Positions 11,990-23,807 are shown, numbered from the stretch's first letter. The stretch is 64,000 bases of DNA from Lathyrus oleraceus (GCF_024323335.1 NC_066579.1:2266501-2330500), one strand, 5' to 3'. Numbers and translations are program-made. Notes: generated by a model from the letters alone, not told the origin.

Positions 11990-13442
11990 TGTTAGAGATG
12001 GCATCGTCCTGAGAGTGTGGTTTGGTACATCTGGAAAAAGAATCAAACAAGTGCAAAAAGAAGTAATTGAAGATTTTGAGAGGAAGTTGGAGAGTCAAAA
12101 GAAAGACTTTGAATACACGTCAGCAGTGAAGCAGGAAAATCGTGTGAATGACATGGAAGAGTTATATGCAGTATGTGAGAATATTGTGATATCTGAAATA
12201 TATGATATATATTGTGTTGATTATGTTTTATGTTTTTGTTATTTTTACTCTTCCATGTGCTGATATCTGAAATATATGATATATATTGTGTTAATATCTG
12301 AAATATAGATAATTAGTGGAACCGTCCCACAATATACACATGAAGACGATGATGATCAATTGCCTGAAAGAATTGTTGTATATGGTGCAAGCACAAAAGG
12401 AAGTTGATCATCTTCACCTACCGATAATGAGATCAATAATGAGTTATTGGATCCTTCTGCATAATCATATACCAAAATGTTATGTCACCTTATCGACAAG
12501 ACATAACTAATTCATCTAGAGGCAAAACATGATCGAGAGTTAGATTGTTTCTATGTAGATCCTAAAGATATAAAGGATGTGGTTATTGAAAATCGGTGGT
12601 TGGACATAGGGTTACTACAGGTTTGGTGCACGTAAGTATATGGAATTGAATATCTCATTATGGTATATTCATCATTTCATATAGAACTAATTCCTCACTT
12701 ATTTTTTGAATTTTGTTTAACCATTTGGATACATTCACTGTATTTGTATAAAATTAAATAAATCGGATATTTATAGATTCTTGGATCCAATTGATATTCA
12801 ATTTATGAATAATTCTGCAAAAAGATTGAAGAGTACATAACATCACGGTCAGATGGGAAAAAGACTATTACTTAGCACCATTTCTCCATAAGTGATTAAT
12901 TTTTAAATTATGGTTTCTCTATTACATATAGTTAGTTTTCATGTTTAACCAAATACTAATTATTTATGCTTGTGTTCATTCAGTGAACATTTTCAATTGA
13001 TCATCATATCCCTTTGGATGAATATGGCAACTACATTATGTTCCTTACACCAAGGTAAGTGAATTACTTATGAAATTCATTTATATATATAGTTACATGC
13101 ATGTGTGATTATATATTCATGAAATGTTTAAATTTGTAGACGAGGAGACAAGTAGAAGGAGACAAGTGTGAGTATTATGTAATGAAACACATGTTAAACA
13201 CTGTGTCTGTCGGTATTGTTGATTTTTGGGATCAAGTATATATTATATCATGCAATGTTTACAATAACATGTTTTTAGCTTAAGTGTGATATTATATTTC
13301 AAATCATGTGATATTCCATTTTCTTTGTACTTTTTTTTGTAGATGCTTAACAACATGACACCTTTCTCCCTAGATGCTTTAAACGACATCCGTAAATGTT
13401 GGGCGTTTATTTTCAATGCGCTACTTGAAAAGGGTGTTAATG
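11990..13442 (+). pseudogene. CACTA-borne coiled-coil / Ulp1 (C48) protease-like gene remnant
   Basis: Exon-like patches in different frames. 12015-12160 gives a charged helical stretch (KRIKQVQKEVIEDFERKLES...). About 12540-12632 gives LDCFYVDPKDIKDVV and a following WCT. About 12985-13060 gives EHFQLIIISLWMN...CSLHQ, resembling the H-W-Q-L...CSLH core around the catalytic His of plant transposon Ulp1 proteases. About 13150-13195 gives KCEYYVMKHM, where the family has ECGYYVM with the catalytic Cys. 13372-13440 gives a C-terminal helix. Possible splice sites (GTAAG at 11798-11802; TGTGTAG before 11882; CCAAGGTAAGT near 13050) are present. Unlinked frames and many stops mean it is not functional. 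Assignment is by motif memory only. Confidence 0.5.
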
Positions 13443-13689
13443 TATGACTTTGACTTTGATGTTTGTAAATATATGATTTTTGCTTAATTCGATGTTTGTA
13501 ATATCTGACAATGATATATACATATTTGTTTGTAAATAATACTTTTGGCTTTGATGTAAAAAAATATTTAGGTATATATGTATAAAATACAGGTACAAAA
13601 AATACAAGTTTGTAAAATATAGAAAAATAAAATAAAATTAAAAAAAAACAAAGTATTTCTCCAAGATTATTTACCATAATTGTTGTAAT

Positions 13690-13806
13690 GGGTAGCGCGT
13701 CAATTAATTAGATACCATACAATCATTTGGTTTCGAACCAATGACCTTTATATATATTGCACAAAAGTTGTTTATTCTAACCATTGTGATATATAACGCG
13801 CTACCT
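13690..13806. repeat. Imperfect terminal inverted repeat with tRNA-like core
   Basis: GGTAGCGCGT at 13690-13699 is repeated inverted as ACGCGCTACC at about 13796-13805. Between them the minus strand carries ACAATGGTTAGAATAAAC (resembling a D-arm / A box) and GGTTCGAAACC (resembling a T-arm / B box) about 50 bases apart. It lies within the CACTA subterminal region. It could be a tRNA-derived insertion or a chance palindrome. Confidence 0.4.
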
Positions 13807-13938
13807 AGTTTATCACAATGGTCACACACTCGTGGTGGAAAACAACATACTTACAATCACACCTTACATTACAACGGTTGGTCAACCATGATGGTATCCT
13901 TTTTCCAACCATTGTGAAACGGATTTTCTGTAGCAGTG

Positions 13939-14122
13939 ATTATTTAAAAACACTAAAAGGTTAACAAATTAAATTAAAAGTAAAGGATAAAACATAGTAA
14001 AATGGTGACTAATTATTGGGGAGGGAACATTAGAGGGTGGGGGCCTAAAACCATGGTCTTCCCTGTAAAAATTGCGGTTAAAATGGGCATGCCCAACAGA
14101 CCGGACTCGTTTTGCCACCCCT
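13939..14122. other. Spacer between CACTA end and copia-D
   Basis: 184 bp with no gene, repeat or terminus that I recognise. Its last bases, CCCCT, form the left flank of copia-D. Confidence 0.7.
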
Positions 14123-15395
14123 TGTTAAAACAATATTTGGTTTTGCATTTATACCTTGAGTTTTGATGATAACAATATTGTATTTGTGTAAGAAATTTTT
14201 GGGTACCCTAATGGTTTGTTATTGTGTAGCTTTAACAAACAGTTCTAATTATGAGTTTATGATGTGCAACGTCATCAGTTTCTGAACATTGTGTTCTGAA
14301 TTCCGCTTCTGTGCTAATCCGAGAAGTTCTGAAAGATGACAGGTTGTTGTTGCAATGCTCTTTCTGTTTATGTATTGATTCACTCTTGAGAAGTTCCAGA
14401 AAGATGTTATATTGTTGTTGCAATATTCTCTCCACTTATGCTTTTGGATATGACTCTAATCGTCAAGCTTATGAAGTTTTGTTACTCAGCTGAAGATTCT
14501 GAAGATCTCAAGCCAGACTGTTGACGCTGTCAAGGTTCTGACTGAAGATTCTGAACTTTTTGAATCTAACTGTGTTTCTTCTTTTCATGATTCATCAACT
14601 ATTTCTCAGAAGCCAATGAATTTGAAGATAAGATCAAGTTGATACATGATCAAACAATACATAGTACAAATCAAATATTTCTTTCACTCCTTAATTCGTG
14701 GATGAAAGACAGTACTATACATCACACCTGTCACTGAAATCATGGGCGAAGGACTATACGATGTATCATTCCTGTCAACAATTCAACAATGAACAACCTC
14801 TCTATTGGTATCCCTAGTTTACCCTCCAATAGTCTCTTTTCTTATGATATATAAATGGGACATAGAGACTTGAAGAAAAAGCTGAGACACACTACAATAT
14901 TTGACAAGTCTGTTTCTACGTGAAAATCTATCAATTTTGTACACAGTTTTCTTTAAGTGTTTTGGATTTAATTTGTGTAAAATATGCTTGTGTAGAAGCA
15001 ACTTGTAAAACACTAATTCTTATTCAAACTGTTTGTTTGTATTTTCCTTAAGGAGACTAGGTTTTAGTCGGATCCTTGAGAAGACAAAGAAAGTGTTCTT
15101 TGTGATTTTCCTTAAGGAACTAGGTTTTAGTCAGATCCTTGAGAAGACAAAGAATTTTGTTCTTTGTGTTTGTTCAGTAACCTGTTTGGTTATAGTTGAT
15201 TAAGTCCTTACGTATACGGCAAAATCACCTTTCCCGGTGGACTGAAGTAGCTATGATTTCAAGCGAACCAAGATAAAAATACTTGTGTCTTTATCTCTTT
15301 GTTCTTAGTATCGTGTGGTGTTTTTGAGTTGGTAAAAATCTTTTATTTTTAAAATCCAATTCAAACCGCCCCTTTCTTGTGTTTTCACACCTTCA
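14123..15395 (+). repeat. Copia-D 5' LTR
   Basis: 1273 bp, TGTTAAAAC...CACACCTTCA. It matches the 3' LTR at 24948-26056 and, inverted, the copia-E LTR. A TATATAAAT promoter-like box is at 14848-14856. Near the end there is a direct duplication of about 65 bases containing CTAGGTTTTAGTC and GATCCTTGAGAAGACAAAG (15056 and 15119). Confidence 0.93.
14848..14856 (+). promoter_or_regulatory. TATA box of copia-D 5' LTR
   Basis: TATATAAAT; the 3' LTR has TATATAA at the same place (25721-25727). It probably set the start of genomic RNA. Confidence 0.6.
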
Positions 15396-15397
15396 AT

Positions 15398-15409
15398 TGG
15401 CATCAGAGC
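15398..15409 (+). promoter_or_regulatory. Copia-D primer-binding site
   Basis: TGGCATCAGAGC, one base different from the initiator-tRNA-Met complement TGGTATCAGAGC, two bases after the LTR end. Confidence 0.88.
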
Positions 15410-15486
15410 ACCAGTCCTGATTATGATAAAGTTTTTATCAACACTTCATTGTGTTCAGTAACGATCCAGTTTGTGTGTGAGAAATA

Positions 15487-17357
15487 ATGGTTGCTACTAA
15501 TGCTAATAACAACAATGAGAGAGATCGCTATAGTGCTAAACCACCAGTCTTTTATGGTGAGAAGTTTGATTACCAGAAAGATAGAATAAAAAGTCTCTTT
15601 CTTGGATATGATGTTGATCTCTGGCATGTTGTAGTCGATGGCTACGTTTACCCAGTTAATGCTGAAGGAAACAATATAGCAAGAAGTGCTATGACAAATC
15701 AACAAAAGAACGATTTCAAAAATAATCACAAGGCTAGAACTATATTGCTAAATGTTATTTCTTATACTGATTATGAGAAGATAACAAACAGAGATTCTGC
15801 TAAGTCTATATTTGACTCTCTAAGGATGACTAATGATGGGAATGCTCAAGTAAAGGAGACAAAAGCTTTAGCCTTAATCCAGAAGTATGAAGCATTTAGA
15901 ATGGAAGATGATGAAACCATTTAGACTATGTTCTCAAGATTTCAGATGCTTGTTTCAAGACTCAAGGTTCTAGACAAAGGATACTCTATAACTGATCATG
16001 TCAAGAAAATCATCAGAAGTCTCCCTAAAAAATTGAGACCTATGGTAATTGCCTTGAAGTTGGCAAAAGACTTGAATAACATTAGTCTTGAAGAACTTGT
16101 TAGTTCTTTAAGAAGCCATGAGATAGAACTCGAAGAAGATGAACCTCAGAAGCAAGGTAAATTTGTTGCTTTGAACTCTAAGCCTAAGAAGACAAGGGCT
16201 TATCAAGTTGGGGAAGAATCAGAAGATTCTGATGAAGACTCAGAAGATGATGATGAGTTGTCTTTAATTTTCAAGAAGGTCAACAGACTCTGGAGACACT
16301 GACAGAATGGGCAAGGGAAGTTCAGAGGAGCTAGAAGGACTGCTAGCCGTTTTGATTCTTCTTCTTAACCAAAGAAGCAAGGTTCTAGTAAAGAGTTTAT
16401 CTGCTACGGGTGCAATAAGACAGGTCACTACAAGAATGAGTGTCCTAAGCTGAAGAAGGACAAAAGTCCCAATAAAAAGTTCTCTAAAGGCAAGAATGTG
16501 CTAATGGCTACATGGGACGACCTAGAATCAGAAGAAGAAGATTATGACGAGGAACAAGCTAATGTTGCACTGATGGCAACTACAATTGATCCATAATGTT
16601 CTGAAGAACTAGAAGATAAGGTGTTGTTAGAATCAGAATCAAACTCTAATTCTAAAGAGGTATTTTATAATCTATCTCGTTATGATTTAGAATCATGTCT
16701 TTTTGAAATACTGGATAAGTACCAAAGTCTTCATAGTAGGTACAAGGACCTTAAACAAGTCCAAGTAGTTTCTTCTAAAACTCGTGGTTAGCTTGAGAAA
16801 GATATTTCTTCCCAAAACAAAAAAATATATTTTCTTTGGAAAATAACAACTCTGCTTTGAAAAGTAAAAATTCAAAAGTAGAGGAAGAAATACTCTCAGA
16901 AGCTTCTGGTACTGATTACGTCATCAGATATGACAGATCATTCCAGTATTTTCTAGATAAAAGCATAGATAGAAGAAAAATGTCTCCCTTTATCTATGGA
17001 GTTAGCATAAATAGCAAGAAAGGTTTGGGTTATACAGAAAATGGAAAATCTGACAAAAGTCAGAAGGTAAAACCAAAGCTTCTCTATGAGCATTTTGTGC
17101 CTACTTGCACTGAGCTTGATTGTTTTACACAGACACAAAAACATGCATTGATACGGAAGAAGAACTCAATTTTGAAACCTAAGTATCATGCACAAATTTT
17201 ACTTGATTATCCTTCTACGCAAAGACCCAAGGTTGTAAGAAAGACTAGGAGAACTAACAAAAGAGGACCCAGAAAGTGGGTACCTAAGGATAAGATAATT
17301 TATGTTGTAGATATCCTTAGCAGCTCAATTGAAACACCAATCATGGTAACTATATAA
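15487..17357 (+). pseudogene. Copia-D gag, broken
   Basis: Starts ATG at 15487, 78 bases after the primer site. The UBN2-type Gag core (AKPPVFYGEKFDYQKDR, then MFSRFQMLVSRLKVLDKGY) is followed by acidic Ser/Glu/Asp-rich stretches and a CCHC zinc knuckle (about 16402-16443: CYGCNKTGHYKNEC). TAG at 15922-15924, a stop at 16300-16302, further stops and a shift near 16825 break it. The tail from 16836 (RPKVVRKTRRT, WVPKDKIIYVVDI) matches the copia-F Gag tail. Cannot make a full capsid protein. Confidence 0.92.
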
Positions 17358-18122
17358 TGGATGCTGCTGACATATGACAGAAAAAAGGTTTATGTTCCAA
17401 GATTTGGAACTTAAGCCTGGAGGCTTCGTTAGTTTCAGAGGAAACCAGAAAGGAAAGATCATTGGCTCTAGAACTTTTGGTAATGGTAAACTTCCTTCTA
17501 ATATTAATGTCCTTTTAGTCGATGGTTTGACGTATAACTTATTGTCTATTAGTAAACTTAGTGACAATGGTTATGATATCATCTTTAATCAAAATTCTTT
17601 TAAGATTGTTAGTCATAAATATGGCACAATCCTTTTTAACAGAAAGAGAAAGAACAACATTTATAAAATCATACTTTTTGATCTTCAGGATCAAAATGTA
17701 AAATTCTTAATGTCTGTTAATGAGGAGTAATGGGTATGGCATAAACATTTGGGCCGTGTTAGCATGAGATTGATTTCTCAGCTAAATAAGCTTGAATTAG
17801 TCTGAGGCTTACCTAAACTATAGTTTGCCTCAGATGCTCTTTGTGAATCATGTCAAAAAGGTAAGTTTTCGAAAACTTCTTTCAAAAAAAATTGTTATTT
17901 CTACCTCTAGACCGTTAGAACTTCTGCTCATTGATTTGTTTAGGCCAGTGAAAACTGCCTCTATCAGTGGTAAGAAGTATGGACTGGTCATAGTTGATGA
18001 CTACAGTCGTTGGACATGGGTAAAGTTCTTGAAACACAAGGAAAAGTCACATTTTGTGTTCTCTACCTTCTGCTCACAAGTAAAAACAAATATGAATTGT
18101 AAAATAGTCAGAGTTAGAAGTG
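17340..18122 (+). pseudogene. Copia-D protease / GAG-pre-integrase / integrase start, broken
   Basis: The protease active site, WYLDSGCS in copia-F, has decayed here at 17344-17372 to a patch with two stops, and the catalytic Asp is lost. Then come the linker (LLSISKLSDNGYDIIFN), the HHCC region with stops at 17728 and 17803, and the integrase core start (IDLFRPV, VIVDDYSRWTWVKF). A frame change occurs at the A8 run 17884-17891. The sequence stops in the codons for RVRSD at 18122, where the antisense copia-E begins; the next 400 or so bases of integrase are missing from copia-D. Confidence 0.9.
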
Positions 18123-19359
18123 ATATCAGAAGGAAGCTTACCAGATGTTATATCAGAAGCTCTTGAAGAAGACTGAACTACTCCAGAAGTATCCTTCAGA
18201 ATCATTTCCTTCTGACGCTCACTTAGACGCACCTCGTCTTTATCTTGAAAGATAGCAATCTTCCTCTTCTTCTCAGCCCTTGAAGATCCTTCTCCTCTGA
18301 ATTCCTTCTTTCTCTTCCCATGAATATCAGGGAAAGTCTCTGGAAGGTTAAAAGGATCCACCAAAGGCTCAAGTTCATCCTTCAGACAACTTTCCAAGTA
18401 AGCCATCAAAACCTGTGGAGGATCAATTTTGGTGAATAGTGGGTAGTCATCAATGGGATTCCTTGTACCATAGATATCATCCCTAGACAGAATGAAATTT
18501 GGCCTTTAAATTTTGTAGATGAGACCCATACTCTTCATATTCTTCCCCCATAAGACTTTACCAACATCCTTCACCAGCTCTTCTATCAAACCACTAACTA
18601 GAAGGTCATCCACTAAACCACTTTCCACAAGAATATCAGAAATTAACCTGCCGTTGGGAACGAATTTGCTCTTTGTCTTCTTGGAAGAGCCACCAGTTCT
18701 GGATTCTCTGATAGAATCCCTCAAGAAATTAAACAAAATTGAAGGAAATCCCAGCTTGACACCCTTCTCTAGAAAGAAAAACATGAATTTCTGACACGTG
18801 TTGATGTAGTCAGAACTATTTGTACTTGTCCTGTGATGCTTACGACCCAAAATAATCTTGAACCAAACTCTTAGGTTCCTTGTTAAATCCTTAGAACTAG
18901 GACCTTTTTCATCAGCAAAGTTGGTTTCTTCCTTGAAGATAACAGGAGAGATGACAACCTCTCTCTTAGCGGTGATCTTAGCACTGTGAATCCTTTTCCC
19001 TTTACCATAATAAGCAATGAAATCAGCTATGAACTTCTCAGTAATGACTATTTTCCTATTCATGACATATGAAGTGATAGTCTCCTTCTCAACAGTTGCA
19101 TGACCCCAAAATGGCTTCACTAACATAGGGTAAATTGGGCCTGTGAGTCTCTCAAAGAAGGTTTTCCAGCCTTGAATATCCAAATTTTTAGTGAAATCAA
19201 AATCGTTTTCCTTTAGGTTTTTGAAATCAACAATGGTTTCACATAACATCATTAGCTCATTTACTGGAGTATGAAGGTTAACTCTGGAATCCCTGGAAAA
19301 ATGGTGTTGCTTTCTTTTGTTTTTGAAGAACTTGGAGATTGTTGTTGTTGATAAGCCAT
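18123..19359 (-). pseudogene. Copia-E extra ORF (ORF3), broken
   Basis: The protein after pol in this lineage, homologous to the open ORF at 62833-64000. The natural start is probably ATG at 19359-19357 (MAYQQQQSP, like MVYQQQQKP in copia-D). A shift near 19270-19350 moves into the frame that carries the conserved body: FERLTGPIYPMLVKPFW, NLRVWFKIILG, TSTNSSDYI, RLISDILVESGLVDDLL and KSMGLIYKI. A TAA at 18508-18506 interrupts it, after which the same frame goes on (VDPFNLPETF, a Lys/Arg-rich stretch, Ser-rich end) to the truncation. Function unknown; called env-like in SIRE elements, but no membrane segment or signal is evident here. Confidence 0.85.
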
Positions 19360-19835
19360 TTGAAGAAGATGAAGATGAAGAACAGTTGTAGAGAGAGAAG
19401 GTTATTTTAAGGTTTGAAAACTTAAAGTGTGGGAGAGATGTGCGCGTAATGGTAAAATGTGAGTGAAGTGGGTTAAAATAGACAATCTTGGAATGATTAC
19501 AAAAAGGGAATACGCAGTCATAGGGGGAAGCGTACGATTTTATACCTAATTCCAAGAATTGTTAAACCCAATGTGTCACGCTTTATCAAGCATGCTCAGA
19601 AAGTGGGACAATTGTCACCACTATGAACCACATGAAATCAAAAGACAAGACAACCATTTAATGTGGCGACTGTTCAGAATCAGGAAGAAAAATCGATAAG
19701 ATTGCTTCTGATCAAAACCTTTCTAATTCATGAGAACTTCCTTACTTCAGAAGGCTCAAGTTTCAGAGTAAAAAAGCATAACAATCTCAGAATCTGATCT
19801 AGAGTTCTAAATACTTTGACATTCTGAAATACATC

Positions 19836-20122
19836 TTTTCATTCTGGACATAATTTCATAAATAGGTTTTTCAGAATGAATATGAATTTATCTTCAGCAA
19901 TAGATTTTGTAAAGATATAAGCCCATTGATGGTCTGTATCAACAAATTTTAAGTGAAAAATTCCCTTCTGAACATAGTCACGTAAAAAGTGATGTTTTAT
20001 TTCAATATGTTTAGCCCTAGAATGCAAGATAAGATTCTTAGATAAATAAATAGTAGAAGTCTTATCATAGAGAGTAGGAATATTACTCTTAGATATCTGA
20101 TAATCTTCCACCTGACTCTTCC
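19836..20122 (-). pseudogene. Copia-E RNase H C-terminal fragment
   Basis: Minus-strand stretch with the end of copia RNase H and its tail: NLILHSRAKHIEIKHHFL, then HQWAYIFTKS where HQWADIFTKP is usual, ending in LCPE and a stop, as copia-F ends in NCPE. It follows the LTR with no gag, primer site or RT between, because of a large internal deletion. Confidence 0.9.
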
Positions 20123-20124
20123 AA

Positions 20125-21455
20125 GAGAGGGGGGGGGGTGAATTGGATTTTACAAGTAAATGCTTTTTCTAAAACAAGAACACCACTAAGAAGTTAATAA
20201 TAAAGAGATAAAAACACAAGTATTTTTATCTTGGTTCGCTTGAAACTCAAAGCTAATCCAATCCACCCGCCAAGGTGATTTGCCTTATACACAAGGACTT
20301 AATCCACTATAATCAAAAGATTACAACAAACACAAAGAATAACCTTCTTTGTCTTCTCAAGGATCCAACTAAACCTTAGTCTCCTCAAGGATTCACAAAG
20401 GAAAACTTTCTTTGTCTTCCCAAGGATAACCTTCTTAAGGACTCAAACAACTAGTTGGAAGAATGTTTTATGTGTGTTACAAGATGCTTATACACAAGCA
20501 GATTTTACATAAATGAATAAGAAACACTTAAAGAAAACTATATACAAAGAATGATAGCTTTTCACACACACAAAATAGCTTGTCAAAATACTTATGCAGC
20601 CGGCGTTTTCTTCAAGTCTCCAATGCATGCTTATATAACATAAGCATGTGACTGTTGGAGAGAAAAATAGGGAAAGCTCGTTTGAGCAGCTGTCCACTGT
20701 TGGATGGGAAAGGAATAATACTGCATACTATCCTTTCGCCCATAAATTCAGTGACATGGTTAATGTATAGTACTGTCCTTGCCCAAGAAATCAGGTAGTG
20801 GAAAGGTTGTTCATTTTGTACCATGTACTATTTGATCACGTTCCTATTTTGATCTTATCTTCAAATTCATTAGCTTCTAATGAAGGTTGACTAAAGCATG
20901 AAATGAAAAATTAAAGAGCTGGATTCAGAAACTTAAGAACCTTGGGTCGGAACCTTGACAACGTTAGTAGTCTGGCTTGAGGTCTTCAGAATCTTTAGAG
21001 TCTTCAGAATCCTTAATCAGAACCTTGATAACTTCAATCGTCTAGCTTGAGATCTTCAAAATCTTCAAGTACATAACATAACTTTAGAAGCTTGTCATTC
21101 TTTAGAAGCTTGGTTATCAAAGTCTCATCCAAAAGCACAAACTTAGAGAACATTGCAACAACAAAATAGAGTTTCCTCAAAAGCTTGTGATGAGTAAAAT
21201 AGCTCAGAAGCAGAAAGAACATTGCAGCAGTAATATTGACGTCTTTCAGAACTTCTAATAACTTTCCCATAAGTAGATTTAGAACACATAGTTCAGAAAC
21301 TGATGATGTTGCACATCATATATTCAGAATTAGAACTGATTGTTAAAGCTACAAAATAAGAAACCATTAGGGTATCTAAATTGTTCTCACATAAATACAA
21401 TATTTTTATCATCAGAACTCAAGGTATAGATGCATAACCAAATCTCGTTCTAACA
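20125..21455 (-). repeat. Copia-E LTR, antisense
   Basis: About 1330 bp. It starts (minus strand) TGTTAGAACGAGATTTGG at 21455 and is truncated a few bases before its expected end, just past a C10 run (20129-20138). A TATATAA box is at 20637-20631 on the minus strand. Open frames on this stretch have no support. Confidence 0.87.
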
Positions 21456-23329
21456 TCATTAACATTGAGACACGAATTATTGAAGAATCAATTCATGTTA
21501 GATTTAATGATAAGCTTGACCCTAAAAAGTGAAAGCTAGTTGAGAAATTTGCAAATATAAATATTAATTTCACAGAATCTGAAGATAAAGACTCAGAAGG
21601 AAAAGCTAAAGAATCTAAAGCAAAAGACTCAAAAACGACTCAACCAGAAGTTGTCATTGGTCTAACTCATCAGAAGAAGAGTAGACTAAGAAATTCTCAT
21701 TCTAAATAATTGATTCTATGAGGTAAAGATGCACCAATCAGAACTCGATCTTCATTCAAACCTTTTGAAGAAACCCTTTTGGGTTTGGTATCTCTGATAG
21801 AGCCTACATATATTGATGAAGCTCTTTTGGATAATGAATGGATTATGGCCATGCAAGAGGAACTGAATCAATTCACTAGGAACGACATCTAGGATCTTGT
21901 TCAGAAACCAAAGGGTTTCCATGTCATTGGAACCAGATGGGTTTTCATAAACAAGCTTAATGAGAAAGGAAAAGTCGTCATAAACAAGGCTCGACTGGTT
22001 GCACAAGGTTATAATCAGCGAGAAGGTATATACTACACATAAACCTTTGCACCAGTTTCTAGGTTAGAGTATATTCGTCTTTTAGGTTTGTTTGCAATAA
22101 ATCATAATATTATTTTATACTAGATGGATGTTAAGAGTGCATTCTCAAATGGATACATTTATGAAGAAGTGTATTTTCACCAACCCTCTGGTTTTGAAAG
22201 TTCTCAAAACCCAGACTTTGTTTTCAAACTGAAAAGGTCATTATATGGTATGAAACAAGCTCCCAGAGCTTGGTAAGAAAAACTAAGTAACTTCCTTTAG
22301 GAAAATGATTTTACCATAGGAAAAATGGACACAACGCTCTTTTGCAAAACCTTTAAGAATGATATTCTTGTTATGAAAATTTATGTTGATGATATTATTT
22401 TTGGTTCTGCTAATGCTTCATTGTGCAAAGATTTTGCTAAGTTAATGCAAGGAGAATTTGAAATGAGTCTGATGGGAGAACCTAGGTTCTTTATGGGGAT
22501 TCAGATTGATCAACATTCAGAAGGAACGTACATTCACCAAAGCAAGTATACAAGGGAACTTTTGAAGAAGTTTAACTTGTTAGAATCCAAGCCAGCAAAA
22601 ACTCCAATGCATCCTACATGCATTCTAAAGAAGGAAGAGGTAAGTAGTAAGGTAAGTCAAAAGCTTTTCAGAGGTATGACAAGCTCTCTCCTTTATCTAA
22701 CCGCTTCTAGACCTGATATTTTATTCAGTGTCTGTTTGTGTGCTCATTTCCAATCAGATCCTAGGGAGACTCACTTAACTATTGTTAAGGGAATCTTTAG
22801 ATATCTGAAAAGTATTACTAACCTTGGCTTGTTTTATAGAAAATCAAGTGACTTCAAGTTAGTAGGTTATTGTGATGCTGACTATGCCAGAGACATAATA
22901 GAAAGGAAAAGTACTTATGGAAGTTGTCAATTTCTGGGAGACAGTCTGATCTTGTGGTCTAGCAAAAGACAAACAACAATTGTGCTTTCAACAACTGAAG
23001 CTAAGTATATCGTAGCTTCTGGATATAGCACTCAGATACTCTGGATGAAGAGTCAGCTGGAAGATTCTCAGATATTTGAGAGTAACATTCTTATTCTCTG
23101 TGATAATACTTATGCTATTTGTTTATCCAAGATTCATATCTTGCATTCTAGCGCTAAACATATTAAAATTGAACATCACTTTTTACGTGACTATGTTCAG
23201 AAGGGTATTTTTCATTTAAAATTTATTGATACAAACCATCAATGGGCTGATATCTTTACAAAACCCCTTGTTGAAGATAAATTCGTTTTTATTCTGAAAA
23301 TCTTGTTTATGGACTCTTGTCTAGAATGA
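21456..23329 (+). pseudogene. Copia-D pol continued: linker, RT and RNase H
   Basis: Resumes at the linker (RIIEESIHVRFNDKLDP), then RT (GTRWVFINKLNEKGK, KARLVAQGYNQREGI, MDVKSAF, SLYGMKQAPRAW, and the catalytic box IYVDDIIFGSAN at about 22380), then RNase H (YCDADYARD, STTEAKYI, LCDNTYAICLSK, HQWADIFTKP). Stops at about 21520, 21891, 22040, 22123, 22276 and 22300 break the first half. 22325-23329 is an open stretch of 334 codons from the middle of RT to the natural stop, with YVDD and the RNase H residues still present, but it lacks a start context. Confidence 0.93.
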
Positions 23330-23685
23330 AAATATGTTATTACAATGTTAAGCTTTCAGAACTCTAGATTAGATTCTGAGAATTTATTTGTTGATTTGGA
23401 GACATGAGCTTTCTGAAGTGAGGAAGTTTCAGGAATCAGAAAGGTTCTGATCAGAAGCAATCTTATCGATTTGTCTTCTTGATTTTGAATAATTATTGCA
23501 TTAAATGATTGTCATTTTGTTTGATATCATGTGGTTCTTAGTTGTGATAGTTGCCCCACTTTATGAACATATATGATGATGGTGTGACACATTGGGTTTC
23601 ACATTTCTTAGAATTAGGTTAAAATCTCTTATGCTTTCCTCTATGTCTGTGTATTTGTTAGTTTTTAATCATTACTAAAATTTTC

Positions 23686-23693
23686 TATATAAA
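23686..23693 (+). promoter_or_regulatory. TATA box before copia-D extra ORF
   Basis: TATATAAA, followed by a C/T-rich leader (ACCCACTTCACTCAC...) and the ATG at 23808, 122 bases from the T of the box. Copia-F has the same box 128 bases before its extra ORF; copia-E has a decayed CTATTTTAA about 121 bases before. Candidate internal promoter. Confidence 0.5.
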
Positions 23694-23807
23694 CCCACTT
23701 CACTCACATTTTCACACTATCCTCACAATTACTCCCACATTTTTCTCTCTTTTAAACCTTCAAACACCCTCTCTACAACTGTTATTCTTCATCATCAAGA
23801 TTTTTCA

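Larger units (their letters stand above)
11757..13938 (+). mobile_element. CACTA-like DNA transposon, decayed 3' part
   Basis: The right terminus at 13938 reads, on the minus strand, CACTGCTACAGAAAATCCG, which fits the CACTA superfamily terminus CACTACTAC-A-rich. Subterminal words AACCATTGTGA and CAATGGT recur on both strands at 13785-13910, as these elements usually show. Upstream, plus-strand exon-like patches look like a transposon-carried Ulp1-type protease gene. The left end is lost or displaced by the copia-C LTR at 11756. The next three bases are ATT; no matching 3-bp duplication can be tested. Confidence 0.72.
18123..21455 (-). mobile_element. Copia-E, antisense internally deleted copia element
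   Basis: Read on the minus strand: LTR (21455 to about 20125), an abrupt join to the last 90 codons of RNase H, the post-pol region, and the extra ORF up to 18123. Everything from primer site to RNase H is missing, as are the 3' end of the extra ORF region, polypurine tract and 3' LTR. The LTR resembles copia-D's, so it is the same or a close family. It lies in copia-D pol at the point equivalent to about 60500 in copia-F. Confidence 0.87.

Noticed and set aside
13243..13677. 144-codon minus-strand open frame in the CACTA region
   Set aside because: Low-complexity A/T-rich sequence antisense to the Ulp1-like exon; no domain.
18519..18794. Plus-strand open frame of 91 codons
   Set aside because: Antisense shadow of copia-E ORF3.
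19360..19555. Upstream extension of the copia-E ORF3 frame to an ATG at 19555
   Set aside because: This stretch matches the untranslated leader of copia-D ORF3; the true start aligns with ATG 19359 in another frame.
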